NCBI RefSeq assembly: GCF_001421885.1
Contig: NZ_LMLH01000001.1
Coordinates: 379,196-442,500 of the forward strand
Origin: Pseudomonas sp. Leaf48
Lineage (GTDB): Bacteria > Pseudomonadota > Gammaproteobacteria > Pseudomonadales > Pseudomonadaceae
DNA length: 63,305 nt
Direction: 5' to 3'
Of this stretch, positions 1-8,664 are shown piece by piece. Position numbers and translations under genes: made by a program. Within the stretch, counting starts at the first letter, position 1. The number at the start of each line of letters is the position of its first letter. Below the pieces are notes generated by a model. It was not told the DNA's origin. It did no database searches and saw nothing but the letters and a program-made list of their open reading frames with translations.

Positions 1-32
1 GCTCGCTCCTACAGGGGAATGCGGTCGACTAC

Positions 33-133
33 TGTAGGAGCGAGCATGCTCGCGATGGACTCAATATCACCGCGGGGAATCAGGCTTCCCGCGTTATCGT
101 TAACGACCATCGCGAGCGGGCTCGCTCCTACAG
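33..133. repeat. REP doublet (inverted pair)
   Basis: Two copies of the palindromic core TGTAGGAGCGAGC...CGCGATGG lie in opposite orientation about 50 bases apart. Bases 1-14 look like the tail of a further copy. This is the genus-typical extragenic repeat, here in a variant with TAGGAGCGAG in place of GGGAGCGGGC. Confidence 0.85.
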
Positions 134-159
134 TAAATAGCGTGGTATTTTGCGGCTGA

Positions 160-798
160 TCAAGGCAGGCCGTTGCAGCCATGTTTGAGAAAGCCCGGAC
201 GCTGCGCCAGACGCTGGAAATACTCATCGACCGCCGGGTAGTCGGGACGCTCTATCGGTGTCATCAGCCAACGGTTGACCGACAATCCGATCACAATGTC
301 GGCCAGGGTAAACCGTGCCCCGGCGACATAGGCCTTGGTGGTCGCGAGCTGGTGTTCGAGGATGCCCATCTTCTGATTCCAGCCACGGATGCCCACTTCA
401 AGGCGATGCGCGTCCTGAAACTCCGGGTCCTTGCGCACCAGGGACATGAACGCATAACTCCACGACGGGTTGAGCTCGGTGGCCTGCCAGTCCATCCACT
501 GCTCCACCCGCGCGCGCGCCACTGGTTCGGTCGGCAACAGATCGCCGTGATGGTGATGGTGCTTACCGGTCAGGTATCGGCAGATGGTGTTGGATTCCCA
601 CAGCACGCCGGCTTCGTCGATGATCACCGGCACCTGTGCGTTGGGGTTGAGTCTGAGAAACTCGGGACTGTGGGTCGAGGCAAAACCGCTGCCCCAGTCC
701 TCACGTTCGTAGCAAAGGCCTAGTTCCTCGCAAGTCCACAGGACTTTTCTGACGTTGATCGACGAGGCTTTACCCAGGATTTTCAGTACAGGTTCCAT
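160..798 (-). CDS. Glutathione S-transferase family protein
   Basis: The 212-residue product has the two-part GST fold: a thioredoxin-like N-terminal half with a VPVIID...LWESNTICRYL segment (residues about 57-76, the cis-Pro and glutathione gamma-Glu contact region), then an all-helical C-terminal half. It probably conjugates or reduces small electrophiles with glutathione in the cytoplasm; the substrate cannot be read from sequence. The ATG start has a GGAG element 7 bases upstream. A run of five histidines (HHHHH) near residue 80 is unusual for the family and may bind metal or be a neutral linker. It appears to be a single gene. Confidence 0.88.
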   Translation of the reverse strand: MEPVLKILGKASSINVRKVLWTCEELGLCYEREDWGSGFASTHSPEFLRLNPNAQVPVIIDEAGVLWESNTICRYLTGKHHHHHGDLLPTEPVARARVEQWMDWQATELNPSWSYAFMSLVRKDPEFQDAHRLEVGIRGWNQKMGILEHQLATTKAYVAGARFTLADIVIGLSVNRWLMTPIERPDYPAVDEYFQRLAQRPGFLKHGCNGLP

Positions 799-905
799 GG
801 AGCTACTCCGTTAGCGAATCAGGGCTTCAGGAGCTTAATAGTGTGCCTGCAAACGGACGACATCAAGCCTGCTTGCGCCGTTGCGGACCACCACGGGAAA
901 ACCAC

Positions 906-1937
906 TCAGGTGCTCTCGCGTACCTTCAGCTCAAACCCCATGTCCTGCACCGGCCTGGCCACCGTATTGCCGGCCATCAATGTCAGCATCTGCTCCGCCG
1001 CGCGCCGGCCGATGGCTTCGCGCGGGGTGCTGATGCTGCTCAGACGCGGGACCATATGTTCGGACATGGGCAAGTCGTTGAAGCCCAGGATCGCCACTTG
1101 TTCGGGAATCTTGATCCCGCAGCGCATGGCTTCGAGCAAGGCGCCCTGGGCCAGGTCGTCGTTGCCGAAGAAAATCGCATCCACGTCGGGGCGGCTGTTG
1201 ATCATCTGCAGGAACAATTCACCGCCCAGGCCCACGGACGAGGGGCGCGGTGTCAGTACTTCCAGATCCGGGTCGTAGCGCCCGGCCTTTTGCAGGGCGC
1301 GGCGGAAGCCTTCGCCGCGCAGCAGGGTACGTTGATCCAGTTGCGCGCCGATGTAGGCCAGGCGCTTGCGCCCGCGAGACAGCAGATGCTCGGCCGCCGT
1401 TTCGCCGGCTGCGAGTTGCGAGAAGCCGACGCAATTGAGGCCCGCCGCACTGTCGAGTTCCATCATGTACACGCAGGGAATGTTGCTGGCTTCGATCATC
1501 CGTCGCGAACTTTCGGTGCGGTCGAACCCGGTCAGCAGCAAACCGCGCGGCTGGTAGGCCATGTAATTGCGCAGCAGGTTTTCTTCTTCGTCGCGCGAGT
1601 AATGGAAGTTGCCGATCAGCACTTCAAAGCCCTTGGGGCGCAATACCTGATGAATGGCTTCCAGGGTGTCGATGAACAGCAGGTTGGACAGCGACGGCAC
1701 CAATACCACCACCGAATGGCTCTGGGCCGAGGCCAGGGCGCGGGCGGCGGGGTTGACCACGTAGTTGAGTTGCAGTGCCGCTTTCTGCACTTTTTCCACC
1801 AGCTCAGGGGCTACCGTGCTGACGCCGCGCAAGGCGCGCGAAGCGGTAATCGGGCTGACGCCAGCCAGGCGCGCGACCTCGTTGAGGGTAGGGCGGCCAG
1901 TGGTGCGGGTATTTTTATCGTTTTTAGTTGGAGTCAT
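906..1937 (-). CDS. gntR: LacI-family gluconate utilisation repressor GntR
   Basis: This is a 343-residue LacI/GalR-type repressor. The N-terminal helix-turn-helix (TLNEVARLAGVSPITASRAL, residues about 17-36) is followed by the hinge and a periplasmic-binding-protein-like sugar domain. It lies divergent to gntK-gntT, and a 14-base element matching the Pseudomonas GntR operator lies just upstream, so autoregulation and gluconate-responsive repression of gntK and gntT are expected. I chose the ATG at 1937 (MTPTKNDK) because a six-codon longer form starting at 1955 would extend towards the operator. Neither start has a strong ribosome binding site. Despite the name it is not in the GntR helix-turn-helix family. 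Confidence 0.9.
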   Translation of the reverse strand: MTPTKNDKNTRTTGRPTLNEVARLAGVSPITASRALRGVSTVAPELVEKVQKAALQLNYVVNPAARALASAQSHSVVVLVPSLSNLLFIDTLEAIHQVLRPKGFEVLIGNFHYSRDEEENLLRNYMAYQPRGLLLTGFDRTESSRRMIEASNIPCVYMMELDSAAGLNCVGFSQLAAGETAAEHLLSRGRKRLAYIGAQLDQRTLLRGEGFRRALQKAGRYDPDLEVLTPRPSSVGLGGELFLQMINSRPDVDAIFFGNDDLAQGALLEAMRCGIKIPEQVAILGFNDLPMSEHMVPRLSSISTPREAIGRRAAEQMLTLMAGNTVARPVQDMGFELKVREST

Positions 1938-1965
1938 CGACGGCTTGCCAAACAATATTCAAGGC

Positions 1966-1984
1966 ACTAAGGTAGCGCTGTCTC
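1966..1984. promoter_or_regulatory. Candidate GntR operator 1 (gntR side)
   Basis: ACTAAGGTAGCGCTGTCT fits the AC-N-AAG-N-TAGCGCT pattern I recall for the Pseudomonas LacI-type GntR. It lies 29 bases upstream of the chosen gntR start. The palindromic core AGCGCT recurs at two other places in this locus. Confidence 0.65.
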
Positions 1985-2117
1985 GATGCAGCTGCAATGC
2001 GTGGGCGAGGGTTGCCTGATTCTCGCTTTTTGGTGTTGGGAAACGAACCTGCTGCAACCCATAAAAAATGACAAGAAGGCGTCGGCAACTTCTGCTTTTG
2101 AACTAGTGTCATAACTG

Positions 2118-2135
2118 GCAAAGGTAGCGCTGTCT
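2118..2135. promoter_or_regulatory. Candidate GntR operator 2 (gntK side)
   Basis: GCAAAGGTAGCGCTGTCT repeats 13 bases of operator 1 (AAGGTAGCGCTGT) and ends about 18 bases before the gntK start codon. Binding here would block gntK transcription. Confidence 0.65.
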
Positions 2136-2152
2136 GCGCGCTGAGGTGTTAC

Positions 2153-2686
2153 ATGAATCATCCCATCACCGCCCTGGTCATCATGGGCGTTGCCGGTTGC
2201 GGCAAGACGTGCGTCAGCGAGGCCTTGTGCCACTTGAGCGGCGCCACTGCCATTGAAGGCGACACTTTCCACCCTGCCGCCAACATCGAAAAGATGAGCG
2301 CGGGGACCCCCCTGAACGATGAAGACCGTGCCGGCTGGCTCGACAGCCTGTGCGATGAGCTGCGTCGTATCGACGCCAAGGGCGAACGCCCGGTGCTGAC
2401 CTGTTCGGCGCTCAAACTCATTTATCGTGAGCGCCTGCGCAGTGCCCTGCCGGGTCTGGGCTTCGTGTTCCTCGAACTCACTCCTGAAGTCGCCGCCGAC
2501 CGTGTTTCACACCGCCCCGGCCATTTCATGCCGTCGACCCTGATCGACAGTCAGTTCGCCACGCTGGAGTCGCCCATTGGCGAGCCGATGACCCTGGCGC
2601 TGGATGCCTCGACCTGCAGCGTCGACGAACTGGCCCTGCAAGCGCACCGCTGGTGGCTGGCAAACGGCCTGAAGCAGGCAGTATGA
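2153..2686 (+). CDS. gntK: Gluconokinase GntK
   Basis: The 177-residue P-loop kinase phosphorylates gluconate to 6-phosphogluconate with ATP, feeding the Entner-Doudoroff pathway. The Walker A motif GVAGCGKT is at residues 12-19, followed by a GDTFHPAANIEKMSAGTPLN substrate region typical of GntK. Length matches the family (about 170-180). The ATG is preceded by GAGG. It sits between operator 2 and operator 3, with the permease gene 81 bases downstream. Confidence 0.95.
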   Translation: MNHPITALVIMGVAGCGKTCVSEALCHLSGATAIEGDTFHPAANIEKMSAGTPLNDEDRAGWLDSLCDELRRIDAKGERPVLTCSALKLIYRERLRSALPGLGFVFLELTPEVAADRVSHRPGHFMPSTLIDSQFATLESPIGEPMTLALDASTCSVDELALQAHRWWLANGLKQAV

Positions 2687-2699
2687 CTGTGCTTGCAAA

Positions 2700-2711
2700 G
2701 ACAGCGCTGTC
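2700..2711. promoter_or_regulatory. Candidate GntR operator 3 (between gntK and gntT)
   Basis: GACAGCGCTGTC is a perfect 12-base palindrome sharing the AGCGCT core with the two upstream elements. It suggests that gntT can be controlled separately from gntK. Confidence 0.6.
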
Positions 2712-2737
2712 CTCACGACTTCTGATTAACCCGCTTT

Positions 2738-2752
2738 AATAACAACAACAAC
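2738..2752 (+). promoter_or_regulatory. Candidate Hfq/Crc A-rich target in the gntT leader
   Basis: AATAACAACAACAAC fits the AANAANAA (CA-motif) repeat bound by Hfq with Crc and abuts the gntT ribosome binding site AGGAG. It would place gluconate uptake under catabolite repression. Confidence 0.6.
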
Positions 2753-2767
2753 CAGGAGACACCCCTA

Positions 2768-4120
2768 ATGTTTGGCATGTCCCACGAGACGTTCCTGCTG
2801 CTAGATGCAGTGGTCACGGTCATCGGGCTTATCGTCCTGATCACCAAGTTCAAGTTGCACCCATTCCTCGCACTGATCATTGCCGCAGCCTTCCTCGGGC
2901 TGACCTCCGGCATGCCGATCGGCACCATCATCAAGGCGTTCCAGGACGGCTTCGGTGGCGTGCTTGGTTTCGTCGGTATCATCCTGGCGCTGGGCACGAT
3001 GCTCGGCAAAATGATGGCCGAATCCGGTGGTGCGGATCAGATTGCGCAGACGTTGATCCGCGCCTTCGGTAAAGACAAGGTGCAGTGGGCGATGATGTTC
3101 GCCGCCTTCCTGGTCGGCATTCCGCTGTTCTTCGAAATCGGCTTTGTACTGCTGATTCCGCTGGTGTTCATCGTTGCTCGCCGCACCGGTGTGTCGATCA
3201 TCAAGATCGGTATCCCGCTGCTGGCCGGTCTGTCCGCCGTACACGGCCTGGTGCCACCGCACCCGGGCCCACTGCTGGCCATCGGCGTGTTCGGTGCCGA
3301 CATCGGTAAAACCATTCTTTATGGTCTGATCGTTGCGCTGCCAACCGCCATCATCGCCGGCCCGATCTTCGGTACGTTCATTGCCAAGCACATCCCAGGT
3401 CATCCTAATCAGGAACTGGTGGATCAACTGGCGCGCGAGTCGGATTCGGCCGATCTGCCGAGCTTCGGCATCACTCTGGTGACCGTGCTGCTGCCGGTGT
3501 TCCTGATGCTGCTCAAGACCTTTGCCGACGTGGTGCTGCCCGATGGCAACATCTTCCGCGCTTTCATGGACCTGATCGGTCACCCGATTTCGGCGTTGCT
3601 GCTGGCATTGCTGCTGTCGCTGTACACCTTCGGCTACAAGCAGGGCATCGGTTCGACGCAGATGATGAAATGGCTGGATGCGAGCCTCGCGCCGACCGCC
3701 GCGATCATCCTGATCATCGGTGCCGGTGGTGGCTTCAAGCAGATGCTGGTCACCAGCGGCGTGGGTGACGTGATCGGCCACATGGCAGTGAACGCACAGA
3801 TTTCGCCGATCCTGCTGGCCTGGCTGGTGGCGGCGGTGATTCGTATTGCTACAGGTTCAGCGACCGTGGCGACCATTACCGGTGCCGGTATCGTGGTGCC
3901 TGTGGTCGGGATGATTCCTGGCGTGAACCGTGAACTGCTGGTACTGGCGACCGGTGCGGGTTCGTTGATCCTGTCCCATGTGAACGATGCCGGATTCTGG
4001 CTGGTGAAGCAGTATTTCAACATGACCGTGGCAGAAACCTTCAAGACCTGGACGGCGATGGAAACCATCCTGTCGGTGGTTGGCCTGGGCTTTATCCTGC
4101 TGTTGTCGTTGTTCGTTTAA
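2768..4120 (+). CDS. gntT: Gluconate:H+ symporter, GntP family
   Basis: The 450-residue inner-membrane permease is hydrophobic throughout, with about a dozen predicted membrane spans. It carries the GntP/DsdX-family segments LVPPHPGPLLA (about residue 160) and the C-terminal GSATVATITGAG. It takes up gluconate for the GntK kinase encoded just upstream. The start is supported by CAGGAG 11 bases upstream. A rho-independent terminator follows the stop codon. Confidence 0.93.
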   Translation: MFGMSHETFLLLDAVVTVIGLIVLITKFKLHPFLALIIAAAFLGLTSGMPIGTIIKAFQDGFGGVLGFVGIILALGTMLGKMMAESGGADQIAQTLIRAFGKDKVQWAMMFAAFLVGIPLFFEIGFVLLIPLVFIVARRTGVSIIKIGIPLLAGLSAVHGLVPPHPGPLLAIGVFGADIGKTILYGLIVALPTAIIAGPIFGTFIAKHIPGHPNQELVDQLARESDSADLPSFGITLVTVLLPVFLMLLKTFADVVLPDGNIFRAFMDLIGHPISALLLALLLSLYTFGYKQGIGSTQMMKWLDASLAPTAAIILIIGAGGGFKQMLVTSGVGDVIGHMAVNAQISPILLAWLVAAVIRIATGSATVATITGAGIVVPVVGMIPGVNRELLVLATGAGSLILSHVNDAGFWLVKQYFNMTVAETFKTWTAMETILSVVGLGFILLLSLFV

Positions 4121-4133
4121 GCCGATTGGCAGA

Positions 4134-4166
4134 CACAAAAAAACCGCAGCGATGCGGTTTTTTTGT
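4134..4166 (+). terminator. Rho-independent terminator after gntT
   Basis: A-tract, AACCGCA-GCGA-TGCGGTT stem-loop, then a run of seven or more T. The symmetrical A and T flanks could also serve transcription from the opposite side. Confidence 0.9.
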
Positions 4167-4200
4167 GGGCAATTCATGTCAAGGCTGAACATAAAACCAA

Positions 4201-4290
4201 TGTGGGAGCGGGCTTGCTCGCGAATGCGGTGTATCAGTCAGCATAGATGTTGTTTGACATACCGCATTCGCGAGCAAGCCCGCTCCCACA
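4201..4290. repeat. REP doublet (REPIN-like)
   Basis: TGTGGGAGCGGGCTTGCTCG and its exact reverse complement face each other across about 35 bases, with the arms extended by CGAATGCGGT/ACCGCATTCG. It lies between convergent gntT and the aminotransferase gene. Confidence 0.92.
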
Positions 4291-4301
4291 GTTGTTATGT
4301 G

Positions 4302-5519
4302 TCAGGCGTTGGATTTGGCGACTAGCCCATCAGCCCGGAACATGCCGCGAATCCCGCGTACGGCCTGGCGAATGCGGTCCTGGTTTTCGATCAGCGCGAA
4401 GCGCACGTGATCATCGCCATACTCACCGAAACCGACACCCGGCGAGACGCAGACCTTGGCCTCGGCCAGCAGTTTCTTGGCAAATTCCAGCGAACCCAGG
4501 TGCGCGTAAGCCTCGGGAATCTTGGCCCAGACGTACATCGACGCCTTCGGGTTCTCGACCATCCAGCCCAGTTCATGCAGGCCCTTGACCAGCACGTTGC
4601 GCCGTTGCCGGTACTGCTCGGCGATGTCGCGCACGCATTGTTGATCGCCTTCCAGCGCGGCAATCGCCGCCACTTGCAAGGGGGTGAAGGTGCCGTAGTC
4701 GTGGTAGCTCTTGATCCGTGCCAGGGCGTTGACCAGCTCCGGGTTGCCGACCATGAAACCGATGCGCCAGCCGGCCATGTTGTAGCTCTTGGACAGGGTG
4801 AAAAACTCCACGGCGATGTCCTTCGCGCCCGGTACCTGCATGATCGACGGGGCCTTCCAGCCGTCGTAGACGATGTCGGCGTAGGCCAGGTCGTGCACCA
4901 CCAGAACGTCGTACTGCTTGGCGAGGGCGATCACGCGTTCGAAGAAGTCCAGTTCCACACATTGCGCGGTAGGGTTGGACGGGAAGCCGAGGATCATCAT
5001 TTTCGGCTTCGGAATCGAGCCGCGAATCGCCCGTTCCAGTTCAGCGAAGAAGTCCACCCCGGGCACCAGCGGCACCGAACGCACCTGGGCGCCGGCAATC
5101 ACGGCACCGTAGATGTGAATCGGGTAGCTCGGGTTGGGCACCAGCACGGTGTCGCCTTGGTCCAGGGTCGCCAGCATCAGGTGCGCCAGGCCTTCCTTGG
5201 AACCGATGGTGACAATGGCTTCGGTTTCCGGGTCGATGTCGACCTCGTAGCGTTGCTTGTACCAATTGGAAATTGCCCGGCGCAGGCGCGGAATGCCCTT
5301 GGACGTGGAGTAGCCGTGGGTGTCTTCGCGCTGGGCGACGGTTACCAGTTTTTCAACGATGTGCGGCGGCGTGGCGCCGTCGGGGTTGCCCATGCTCAAG
5401 TCGATGATGTCTTCGCCACGACGACGGGCGGCCATCTTCAGCTCGGCAGTGATGTTGAAAACGTAGGGGGGGAGTCGATCTATGCGCGCAAAGCGGCGCG
5501 GCGAACCTTGTTCGGCCAT
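4302..5519 (-). CDS. alaC: Alanine-synthesising class I aminotransferase (AlaC type)
   Basis: The 405-residue fold-type I PLP aminotransferase has [13 protein letters not shown] around residues 246-258; its lysine is the Schiff-base residue. NPTAQCVEL and the C-terminal VRFALIEN match the AlaC/YfdZ group, which makes alanine from pyruvate with glutamate. The N-terminal [12 protein letters not shown] block is typical of the Pseudomonas version. The ATG start is upstream of all conserved blocks. It appears monocistronic, reading towards the REP pair at 4201. Confidence 0.88.
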   Translation of the reverse strand: MAEQGSPRRFARIDRLPPYVFNITAELKMAARRRGEDIIDLSMGNPDGATPPHIVEKLVTVAQREDTHGYSTSKGIPRLRRAISNWYKQRYEVDIDPETEAIVTIGSKEGLAHLMLATLDQGDTVLVPNPSYPIHIYGAVIAGAQVRSVPLVPGVDFFAELERAIRGSIPKPKMMILGFPSNPTAQCVELDFFERVIALAKQYDVLVVHDLAYADIVYDGWKAPSIMQVPGAKDIAVEFFTLSKSYNMAGWRIGFMVGNPELVNALARIKSYHDYGTFTPLQVAAIAALEGDQQCVRDIAEQYRQRRNVLVKGLHELGWMVENPKASMYVWAKIPEAYAHLGSLEFAKKLLAEAKVCVSPGVGFGEYGDDHVRFALIENQDRIRQAVRGIRGMFRADGLVAKSNA

Positions 5520-5658
5520 TGTTGCCTCGGATAACGTAAGCGCCCGGAACCGTCCGAGCGACGCTGGTCACTGTGGTGACCTGTGGCGGAATGTACGGTC
5601 AGCTGTGGCAGACTGTCCAGCCTCCACGTAAACAAATTTTTCCGAAGGATAGGGTTCG

Positions 5659-6321
5659 ATGGAATTTACCAGCGGCTTCTTGCTGAGCCTTTCGCTGTGC
5701 CTGGACATCGGTGTGGCCAACATCGCGATGATCACTTTGGCGATGCAGCGCGGCTATTTTCAAGGCTTTGCCCTGGGGCTGGGGACCTGCGTCGGCGACT
5801 TGATCTACGCGGTGCTGGCGCTGGCCGGCATGACGGTGTTGCTGCAATACGAATCCGTACGCTGGGTGTTGTGGATCGGTGGCTCGGCGTTGCTGGTGTA
5901 CTTCGCGGCGAAGATGATTTATTCGGCCATTCATCACGAGGCGGTGCTGGCGCAATCGGCGCAGGTGGGGCACAACTCCCATCGCAAGGAGTTCCTGCGC
6001 GGGATTTTCCTTGCCATGTCATCGCCGAGCGCGATTCTCTGGTTTGCGGCGGTGGGCGGTACGTTGATCGCCCGTTCCGGCGGTGGTGGTGCCCTGAGTT
6101 CTGCGCTGTTTCTCGGTGGTTTCCTGTGCGCCGGGTTGTTGTGGTCGGCGGGACTTTGCTTCGCCGCCAGCCACGGCGGCAAGCTGCTGGGCGATAAGCT
6201 GCTGCGTTACTCCTACATGGCATCGGCGGCGATCTTCTGTTATTTCGCGGTCTACGTGATCCTTTCTGGCTATAACGAGTTCGTCGGTGCCGGCGCCGTC
6301 GAGCAGCTGCACGCCCTGTAA
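5659..6321 (+). CDS. LysE-family translocator
   Basis: The 220-residue integral membrane protein has about six predicted helices and the LysE-type N-terminal region with an acidic residue in SLCLDIGVANIAM, where many family members have a proline-rich PGP motif. LysE/RhtB proteins export amino acids or related metabolites; the substrate here is unknown. AAGGATAGGG precedes the ATG. It lies 67 bases upstream of the GyrI-like gene on the same strand, so weak co-transcription is possible. Confidence 0.82.
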   Translation: MEFTSGFLLSLSLCLDIGVANIAMITLAMQRGYFQGFALGLGTCVGDLIYAVLALAGMTVLLQYESVRWVLWIGGSALLVYFAAKMIYSAIHHEAVLAQSAQVGHNSHRKEFLRGIFLAMSSPSAILWFAAVGGTLIARSGGGGALSSALFLGGFLCAGLLWSAGLCFAASHGGKLLGDKLLRYSYMASAAIFCYFAVYVILSGYNEFVGAGAVEQLHAL

Positions 6322-6388
6322 CTGGGCGAATCGGCTTGGGCTTCTATACTCCCAGCCGAACCCACTTTTAAACGCCAGGAGTCGAATC

Positions 6389-6874
6389 ATGGATGAGCAA
6401 AAAAGCGTCGAAGTGTCTGAACCACGCTTCGAACATGGTCACTTCCTGTTGATCGCAGGGCTGGGCGAACGGTTTACCCAGCAGACCACCGCAGGCATTC
6501 CCGCGCTCTGGGAAAAATTCATTCCGCACATCGGTCAGGTCCCTGGTCAGTCAGGTGAAGTGACCTACGGCGTCTGTTGCAATTTCGACGGCAAGGGTGG
6601 CTTTGACTATGTCGCCGGGGTCGAGATCAGCAAGCTCGACGATTTGCCCGAACAGTACCGCTGGGTAGAGGTTCAGCCCCAGTATTACGCGGTGTTCGAA
6701 CACAAGGGGCCTTTGAGTACCTTGCCGCTGACCTTTCGCTACATCTTCGACACCTGGCTGCCGCAGTCGGGGCATCAGACGGTGGACGCCCCGGAGTTCG
6801 AACGCTACAGCGAAGACTTCAACCCCAGGCTCAACACCGGCAAGCTGGAGATCTGGCTGCCGATCAAGGGCTGA
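6389..6874 (+). CDS. GyrI-like / AraC effector-binding domain protein
   Basis: The 161-residue protein consists of one GyrI-like small-molecule-binding domain, without the DNA-binding helix-turn-helix of AraC or MerR regulators. Typical features are the VSEPRFEHG start, GVCCNFDG in the middle, WVEVQPQYYAVFEHKG and the terminal LEIWLPIKG. I chose the ATG at 6389 over an earlier in-frame ATG because CCAGGAG lies 8-14 bases before it and the domain starts right after it. Stand-alone members bind hydrophobic ligands or act as inhibitors or hydrolases; no specific role can be assigned. Confidence 0.82.
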   Translation: MDEQKSVEVSEPRFEHGHFLLIAGLGERFTQQTTAGIPALWEKFIPHIGQVPGQSGEVTYGVCCNFDGKGGFDYVAGVEISKLDDLPEQYRWVEVQPQYYAVFEHKGPLSTLPLTFRYIFDTWLPQSGHQTVDAPEFERYSEDFNPRLNTGKLEIWLPIKG

Positions 6875-6879
6875 ACCCG

Positions 6880-6914
6880 CATCGAGAGACGGGGTGGCGA
6901 TTCGTCTCTCGATG
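6880..6914. other. 12-bp perfect hairpin
   Basis: CATCGAGAGACG and CGTCTCTCGATG flank an 11-base loop. There is no following T-run, so it is more likely an mRNA 3'-end stabiliser than an intrinsic terminator. Confidence 0.6.
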
Positions 6915-6970
6915 TCGGGGTGCTGCTGATTTATCATCGCAGGCCTTGTCCCCGCTGAATCCGAGCTGCC

Positions 6971-7459
6971 ATGCACACCGTCATCCACAACGTCACGCCC
7001 GCCGATCTGGACCGCTGCTTTGCCATCGAAACCGTTGCCTACGAAGGCGACGAAGCGGCGACCCGGGAGAAAATAGCCACTCGCATCGCCACCTGGCCCG
7101 AGGGGTTTATCGTGGCTGAAGTGGACGGGGTGGTTGCCGGATTCATCAATTCGGGCGCGGCGTTTCAGGTGGAAATGTCGGATGAAGAGTTCAAGGAAAT
7201 GGTCGGTCACGACCCGGACGGACCGCACGTGGTGATCATGTCGGTGGTGGTACACCCGGATTACCAGGGCCAAGGGCTGGCCAAGCGCCTGATGGGCGAA
7301 TTCATCGAGCGCATGCGTGCGCTGGGCAAGGTCAGCATCAACCTGATGTGCAAGGAACGGCATATTCCGTTGTATGCCGGGTTCGGCTTTGCCTACATCA
7401 AACCTTCGGCCTCAGACCATGGCGGCATGGCGTGGCATGAGATGGTGCTGAGCCTCTAA
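6971..7459 (+). CDS. GNAT N-acetyltransferase (arylalkylamine-type)
   Basis: The 162-residue single-domain GNAT protein has the acetyl-CoA-binding motif A in VVVHPDYQGQGLAKRLM (residues about 94-110) and the motif B tail LYAGFGFAYIKPSASDHGG. The GHDPDGPHVVIMSV lead-in and the FGFAYIKPSASDHG ending resemble arylalkylamine N-acetyltransferase-like members. The acceptor is unknown. It is convergent with another acetyltransferase gene at 7547. Confidence 0.85.
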   Translation: MHTVIHNVTPADLDRCFAIETVAYEGDEAATREKIATRIATWPEGFIVAEVDGVVAGFINSGAAFQVEMSDEEFKEMVGHDPDGPHVVIMSVVVHPDYQGQGLAKRLMGEFIERMRALGKVSINLMCKERHIPLYAGFGFAYIKPSASDHGGMAWHEMVLSL

Positions 7460-7476
7460 ACCTGACGCCGATTTCT

Positions 7477-7500
7477 TGTGGGAGGGGGCTTGCTCCCACA
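7477..7500. repeat. Single REP-like hairpin
   Basis: TGTGGGAG...CTCCCACA with a GGGGCTTG centre folds on itself. It lies between two convergent acetyltransferase genes and may end both transcripts. Confidence 0.65.
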
Positions 7501-7546
7501 GTGGTGCTGTGTTGGGTCAGTAATATTTGTTGAGGGCATTACTCGT

Positions 7547-8032
7547 TCAAAACACCAATCCCATCCGCCGCTCATAGCCAATCCGCCCCCGGTACGCCTC
7601 ACCGCTGTCGACGAACCCGAACCTGGCATACAGGGCAATCGCCGCCTCGTTTTCGGCATCCACCGACAATTCCAGCCCCCTGATTTCCGGCCAGGCCTGG
7701 CGCGCCACTTCGGGCAGCGCTTGCAGGCATGCCTTGCCATAACCCTTGCCTTGGGCGCTTTGGTCGACCTGCAGGGCATGCAGGGTGGCGCTATGTTCGT
7801 CTGCCCAGGCCGGCAGCACCGGCGGGCGCTTGAGCAGCAGAAAGGCGACGGGTATGTCTTCGGCGAGCAGGGCGAAACCCTTGACGCCAGGGCCGGGCCG
7901 GGACAGCAGGGTGTGCAATGCACCATGGATATCGCCGCTGAACCTGACCTGTTCCTTATGCACTTCGATGGCCTCGACCTGCTGGCGCTGCAGCGCATTC
8001 AGGCTTTCATAGGGCACGAGTCGGGCGGCCAC
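7547..8032 (-). CDS. GNAT N-acetyltransferase
   Basis: The roughly 161-residue acetyltransferase has a motif A variant in LQVDQSAQGKGYGKACLQ and a C-terminal ALYARFGFVDSGEAYRGRIGYE block, so the acetyl-CoA fold is clear. No ATG lies near the N-terminus. The GTG at 8032 has AAAGGA 7 bases upstream and is my preferred start; an upstream GTG at 8053 would add seven residues. The acceptor substrate is unknown. Confidence 0.8.
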   Translation of the reverse strand: MAARLVPYESLNALQRQQVEAIEVHKEQVRFSGDIHGALHTLLSRPGPGVKGFALLAEDIPVAFLLLKRPPVLPAWADEHSATLHALQVDQSAQGKGYGKACLQALPEVARQAWPEIRGLELSVDAENEAAIALYARFGFVDSGEAYRGRIGYERRMGLVF

Positions 8033-8172
8033 GGGTGCATCCTTTTTCAACACAAATTGTGTCTCGGATTCTAGCGAGTTTGCCTGGGTGGGTTATTTTT
8101 ATTTGCGCTGTCGATTTGTGGTTACGGCAGACGACTAAGGGTGTCTTCAAACAAAAAACACGGAGAATCACC

Positions 8173-8598
8173 ATGAGCGCTCAAGCCCAGATCCAGCAAC
8201 TGATTGAAACCTACCGCCAGGCTGTCGAGTCCAAGGATGTGGATAAAATCATGGCGTTTTACGCCGACGACATCGTCTCCTTCGACGCGGTCAAGGCCCT
8301 GCAATTCAAGGGTAAAGAAGCCTATCGCGCGCATTGGCTGGACTGCATGAAGATGTGCCAGGGCCCGCATATTTTCGAATTCCACGACATCAGGATCGAG
8401 TCGGGCCAGGAAGTCGCTTTTGCCCACTGGCTGACCCATTGCGGTGGCACCAACGACAAGGGCGAAACACAGGCCTGCTGGATGCGCGGTACCGCCTGCT
8501 ATCGCCAGCAAGCAGGGCAGTGGTACATCGTCCACGAGCACTGGTCGGCGCCGTTCGATATGCAGAGCGGCGCGGCCCTGTTCGACCTCAAGCCCTGA
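8173..8598 (+). CDS. SnoaL-like / nuclear transport factor 2 fold protein
   Basis: The 141-residue protein has the cone-shaped NTF2/ketosteroid-isomerase-like pattern: an N-terminal helix (IQQLIETYRQAVESKDVDKIMAFYADD), then strands ending in WRGTACYRQQAG-like and WYIVHEHWSAPF segments. These stand-alone domains are often assigned to DUF4440 or SnoaL-like families with catalytic or ligand-binding roles. The ATG at 8173 has GGAGA 8-12 bases upstream. It precedes the YciI and sigma-factor genes on the same strand and may form a stress-response operon with them; this link is inference. Confidence 0.8.
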   Translation: MSAQAQIQQLIETYRQAVESKDVDKIMAFYADDIVSFDAVKALQFKGKEAYRAHWLDCMKMCQGPHIFEFHDIRIESGQEVAFAHWLTHCGGTNDKGETQACWMRGTACYRQQAGQWYIVHEHWSAPFDMQSGAALFDLKP

Positions 8599-8664
8599 TC
8601 GTCGCTTTTTTCGCCAAAGTGCCCAGCAGCGACCATAGTTGATCCTTCGATTGCGGAGACGTCC

